Assembly: GCA_012270665.1 (NCBI GenBank)
Contig: JAAXHY010000316.1
Span: 1 to 7,760 of the forward strand
Direction of reading: 5' to 3'
From: Dehalococcoidia bacterium
Lineage (GTDB): Bacteria; Chloroflexota; Dehalococcoidia; SAR202; UBA11138
Length of the DNA: 7,760 nt
Under the pieces are notes generated by a model. It was not told where the DNA came from. It saw only the letters and a program-made list of their open reading frames with translations, and searched no databases. A program made the position numbers and the translations under genes. This document shows positions 5,403 through 7,760 of this stretch, one piece after another. Positions within the stretch are counted from its first letter, which is position 1. Every line of letters begins with the position of its first letter.

Positions 5403-5419
5403 GCCCCCTGTAAGGGGGC
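5403..5419 (-). terminator. Short GC hairpin after the Uma2 gene
   Basis: GCCCCC (5403-5408) and GGGGGC (5414-5419) form a perfect 6-bp GC stem with a five-base loop. It starts 6 bases past the TGA stop of the nuclease gene at 5426. The minus strand continues GGCATAACATCG, without a U tract, so termination may need help or the hairpin may protect the 3' end. Confidence 0.5.
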
Positions 5420-5425
5420 TGTCAC

Positions 5426-6148
5426 TCAGCTTTCCCCAAGCTCTTCCAGGCGATTCCTCAGCCTGCGAAGTTCGGCTTCGGCTCTGTCCGCGCGAGCGCG
5501 TTCCTCTTCGGCTTGATTCTCCGCCGTCAGACGACCTTCCTTCTCCTCCTCGTGGCTCAGCAGCCAGCGTCCAGCGACGGGGTCCCAGAAGCGAAGTTCC
5601 CCGTCTATCCACCACAAGTCCAGGTTCAGCGCCTCACTGTGAGCCCATATACGACCGTCGCTCTCATAGTTCAGCTCGAAGCGGCGGTACTCACCGTCCA
5701 CAAGGTACTCTCCCACCAGTGGCTCGCCGTAGAAGTCCCCGCCCGTCTTGTCATAACGCCAGTACTCCGACACCCCTATCCGGGCGTACAGGTCTCGCTT
5801 TCTGCCCAGGTCAGCGTCTCCCGTACTCGGTGAACCTATCTCTAGGATGAAGTCCGGCGCCTTGCCGACCTCCCAGACCAGATAGACGTTATTACGCTCG
5901 ATAGAATCCCACTGCTCATCAGACAGGTCCAGCGCCACATAGCAGTCAGGAGACACCGAGCGGCGTGGATTGCCCTCTGTGTAGTAGATGAATGTGTCGC
6001 CGTTCACCCTCGCGCCCGGAACGTCGCTGAAGCGCTCTCTGAGCGTACCGACAACTCTGATGTACAGTGGGGCTTGGTATTCTCCGTCTGGCAATGGCAA
6101 ACCGTCCGTTTCGGGATAGAAGATGGCAGTGGCGGCTCCGGTGGTCAT
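5426..6148 (-). CDS. Uma2-family endonuclease-like protein (DUF820, PD-(D/E)XK fold)
   Basis: A 240-residue protein starting MTTGAATAIFYPETDGLPLP. It matches the Uma2/DUF820 family (PF05685), which has a restriction-endonuclease-like fold; the biological role of most members is unknown. The expected active-site residues are all present: Asp68 in SPDCYVALD, Glu103 in ILEIGSPST (101-109) and Lys117 in LGRKRDLYARIGVSEYW (114-130). Residues about 138-195 form the usual beta-rich part ending FWDPVAGRW. Residues about 199-238 are a charged coiled coil (ENQAEEERARADRAEAEL...), a tail often seen in this family in Chloroflexota and cyanobacteria. I chose ATG at 6148 because AAGGAGGA lies 4 bases upstream; the frame stays open 18 codons further to an ATG at 6202, but without a ribosome binding site and with atypical residues. 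It lies 72 bases after the TPR gene and has its own candidate promoter. Confidence 0.9.
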   Translation of the reverse strand: MTTGAATAIFYPETDGLPLPDGEYQAPLYIRVVGTLRERFSDVPGARVNGDTFIYYTEGNPRRSVSPDCYVALDLSDEQWDSIERNNVYLVWEVGKAPDFILEIGSPSTGDADLGRKRDLYARIGVSEYWRYDKTGGDFYGEPLVGEYLVDGEYRRFELNYESDGRIWAHSEALNLDLWWIDGELRFWDPVAGRWLLSHEEEKEGRLTAENQAEEERARADRAEAELRRLRNRLEELGES

Positions 6149-6152
6149 GGAC

Positions 6153-6176
6153 TCCTCCTTGCTCGCCCACATTCTA
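6153..6176 (-). promoter_or_regulatory. Ribosome binding site and extended -10 box of the Uma2 gene
   Basis: AAGGAGGA (6153-6160 on the minus strand) fixes the Uma2 start at 6148. TGTTAGAAT upstream contains TAGAAT at 6171-6176 with a TGn extension. The only -35-like hexamer, TTGCAT, is about 20 bases further up, too distant to be good. Transcription would begin about 16 bases before the ATG, making the gene separately expressed from the TPR gene above it. Confidence 0.4.
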
Positions 6177-6220
6177 ACATAGCCCCGCGCGCGCCCATGC
6201 AACCACGTGAGGAACGGAAA

Positions 6221-7760
6221 TCAGCAGGGAGCGTCGCCGAACGATACGGGGCGGACGCGGAGTTCGTTCAGGGTTTGGACATCGAACGGGTTCTGGCCGG
6301 CGCGCAGTTTTTCTATCCAATCGGAGCGGCTGGGTTGATAGTAGGACGCGCAGGTCTCCTTGGGAGATGTCTCCGTCCATTTGAGGAATCTCTCGAAGTC
6401 GGCCGCGGCCTTGTCATATTCGCCCAGCAGAGCGCGCGCGAATCCCCTGCTGTCGAGGGCGCGGCCCGATGAATCGTGAGCGGCGGCGACGTTGCAGTAT
6501 CTGAGCGCGTTTTCGGGGTCTCCGGTCACCGCCATCTGCCAGCAGAGCGTGTTGTTGAAGGTCACGTCGGTGGGCTTTAGTCCCTGGGCGCGTCTCAGGT
6601 CGGACACCGAACTGCCGAGATTTTCCAGTTCGGAGTGCACGAGCCCGCGATTGAAGTACGCCCTGGCATAGACGGCGTCCAAGTGGATGGCGCGACTGAA
6701 TTCGGAAAGCGCCAGTTCTAGGTCGCCCGGCAGGGAGCGGTTGAGATATGCGTTCCCAAGTCCTAAATGGGCCGACGCGAGATCGGGCTGTATCTCAAGG
6801 GCCGTGTTGATGTCGTCGAATGCCCTGTCTATGTCGCCGGACTCTCCCCTCGCTATATAGGCGGCGGACCGGTTCACGTATGCCGAAGCGTAGTCCGGGT
6901 CTATGTCGAGCGCCTCGTCCAGGTCCGCGATGGCGCGTTCCAGATCGTCGCGACCGCCGCGCTTTATGTATGCGACCGCGAGGTTGAGGTAGGTGGCGGC
7001 GCGCTCAGGTTCCAGGTCCAGGGCGCGGTCGAGGTCCACGAGCGCGAGTTCGACATCCCCTCGCTGTCCGCGGTCGAGGTAGGACAGAGCCCTCGAATTG
7101 TAGGCTTCCACGGAGTCGGGATCAGTTGAGAGAACCTGAGAGAAGAGCCAGATGGCAATGTCGAAGTCGGCCTTTCTCCCGCCGCGATAGGCCAGCCCCA
7201 GGTTGAATCTGAGGTTGGAGAGCGCGGATGGGTCTTCCGGCGGCTTGGTCAGCGCGCGAATCAACGCCACCTTTGCGAGATCATACTCTCCCTGCTCGAG
7301 GTGAAGTTGACCGAGCGTAAGCAAAGCCACGTAGCGCACCTCTTCGGGAAGGCCGATGTTTATCGTGGCCGGAAGCTCCGAGGGCGTTGAGGCGATGTCC
7401 ACCACCTGCTGTTCGTGCTGTTCGGAGCGACTGTCGGGCACGGTGAACCTGGCTATTACCCGTCCGCTGTCGTACTCCCCCCAGATTACGAGCATGGCAT
7501 CCGCGCGGCTGCCGGCGGCCTCGGCTTCGGTCTCCTCGTGGATCCTCTTGGGCCATTCGACCGTACTCACCCCGCTGATCCCGGCGGCCAGTATCTCGCG
7601 ATCAATCTCTTCTTTCAGCCTTCCGGGAACGTTGAAGCCCTGCTGTCCGGCTGTGTAGTTGACGAACGGGGCGAGGACTATCAGCGCTTCGCCGGGCGAC
7701 GCCACTGGATAGGCCGTCCTGTCCATCACCACGAACGCCACGAACACAGCGACGAGCGCC
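6221..7760 (-). CDS. TPR protein with hydrophobic segment (N-terminus outside window)
   Basis: The frame is open to the right edge, and 512 residues are visible. The first residues, ALVAVFVAFVVM, are hydrophobic and continue past the edge, so a membrane anchor or signal segment is likely and the true start lies outside. Residues about 22-135 form a soluble alpha/beta region with EALIVLAPFVNY and DAMLVIWGEYDSGRVIARF. I recall similar LVIWG-Y motifs just before TPRs in Chloroflexota, actinobacterial and cyanobacterial proteins, some linked to kinase or signalling modules. TPRs start near 140. Five consecutive units at 181-365 keep an exact 37-residue period, with a [RS]xxGD-type insertion in the inter-helix turn, and 34-residue-type repeats follow. 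The C-terminus (about 395-512) has another pair of TPR-like helices and a Cys-containing tail ending GDAPC. The role is probably protein-protein scaffolding at the membrane; no partner can be named. Confidence 0.85.
   Translation of the reverse strand, partial: ALVAVFVAFVVMDRTAYPVASPGEALIVLAPFVNYTAGQQGFNVPGRLKEEIDREILAAGISGVSTVEWPKRIHEETEAEAAGSRADAMLVIWGEYDSGRVIARFTVPDSRSEQHEQQVVDIASTPSELPATINIGLPEEVRYVALLTLGQLHLEQGEYDLAKVALIRALTKPPEDPSALSNLRFNLGLAYRGGRKADFDIAIWLFSQVLSTDPDSVEAYNSRALSYLDRGQRGDVELALVDLDRALDLEPERAATYLNLAVAYIKRGGRDDLERAIADLDEALDIDPDYASAYVNRSAAYIARGESGDIDRAFDDINTALEIQPDLASAHLGLGNAYLNRSLPGDLELALSEFSRAIHLDAVYARAYFNRGLVHSELENLGSSVSDLRRAQGLKPTDVTFNNTLCWQMAVTGDPENALRYCNVAAAHDSSGRALDSRGFARALLGEYDKAAADFERFLKWTETSPKETCASYYQPSRSDWIEKLRAGQNPFDVQTLNELRVRPVSFGDAPC

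Noticed and set aside
5290..5850. Plus-strand open frame of 186 codons
   Set aside because: It covers the palindromic repeat, the hairpin and the antisense of the Uma2 C-terminus, and shows no protein-family pattern.
6149..6202. Upstream ATG at 6202 as the Uma2 start
   Set aside because: There is no ribosome binding site there, and the extra 18 residues do not resemble the family; AAGGAGGA marks the ATG at 6148.
7745..7747. GTG at 7745-7747 as the start of the TPR gene
   Set aside because: There is no ribosome binding site, and the hydrophobic stretch continues upstream in frame to the window edge, so the gene is best read as partial.

Overview
All recognisable genes in this 7.76 kb window lie on the minus strand, so the biology reads from high to low coordinates. 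The style suggests a free-living bacterium of the Chloroflexota, perhaps a SAR202/Dehalococcoidia-like lineage known mostly from metagenomes. The clues are a peptide-type ABC binding lipoprotein with an Ala/Pro/Gln-rich linker, a Uma2-type nuclease with a coiled-coil tail, and small coiled-coil proteins of a kind common in that phylum. This assignment is inference from style; no marker gene is present.

Layout in transcription order. (1) 7760-6221: a TPR protein whose N-terminus lies outside the window; a hydrophobic stretch at the edge leads into a soluble domain and then TPRs, five of which keep an exact 37-residue period. (2) 6148-5426: a Uma2-family PD-(D/E)XK nuclease-like gene with its own candidate promoter and a hairpin just after its stop. 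(3) 5425-5134: intergenic DNA holding a degenerate palindromic repeat, a pair of direct repeats and the likely promoter of the next operon. (4) 5133-1036: an ABC importer operon of the oligopeptide/dipeptide/nickel class, in the order binding lipoprotein, DppB-like permease, DppC-like permease. It closes with a hairpin at 976-1009, and no ATPase gene is present. (5) 1035-1: a mosaic of very short transcription units, each consisting of a TATAAT box, a small or missing ORF and a hairpin. It holds a possibly decayed leader ORF, a 60-residue coiled-coil/membrane protein, a stretch of about 140 bp with promoter and hairpin signals but no convincing ORF, and the N-terminal part of a coiled-coil protein that runs into an exact 33-bp tandem repeat at the window edge.

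How the parts work together: the lipoprotein should capture a peptide or similar solute outside the membrane and hand it to the permease pair, with ATPases supplied from elsewhere. A hairpin between the lipoprotein and permease genes could keep the binding protein more abundant than the permeases. The flanking genes have no evident pathway link to the importer. I see no clearly new multi-gene system. The least explained parts are the promoter-and-hairpin unit at 308-490, the expanding coiled-coil repeat at 1-83, and the eroded frame upstream of the 60-residue gene.
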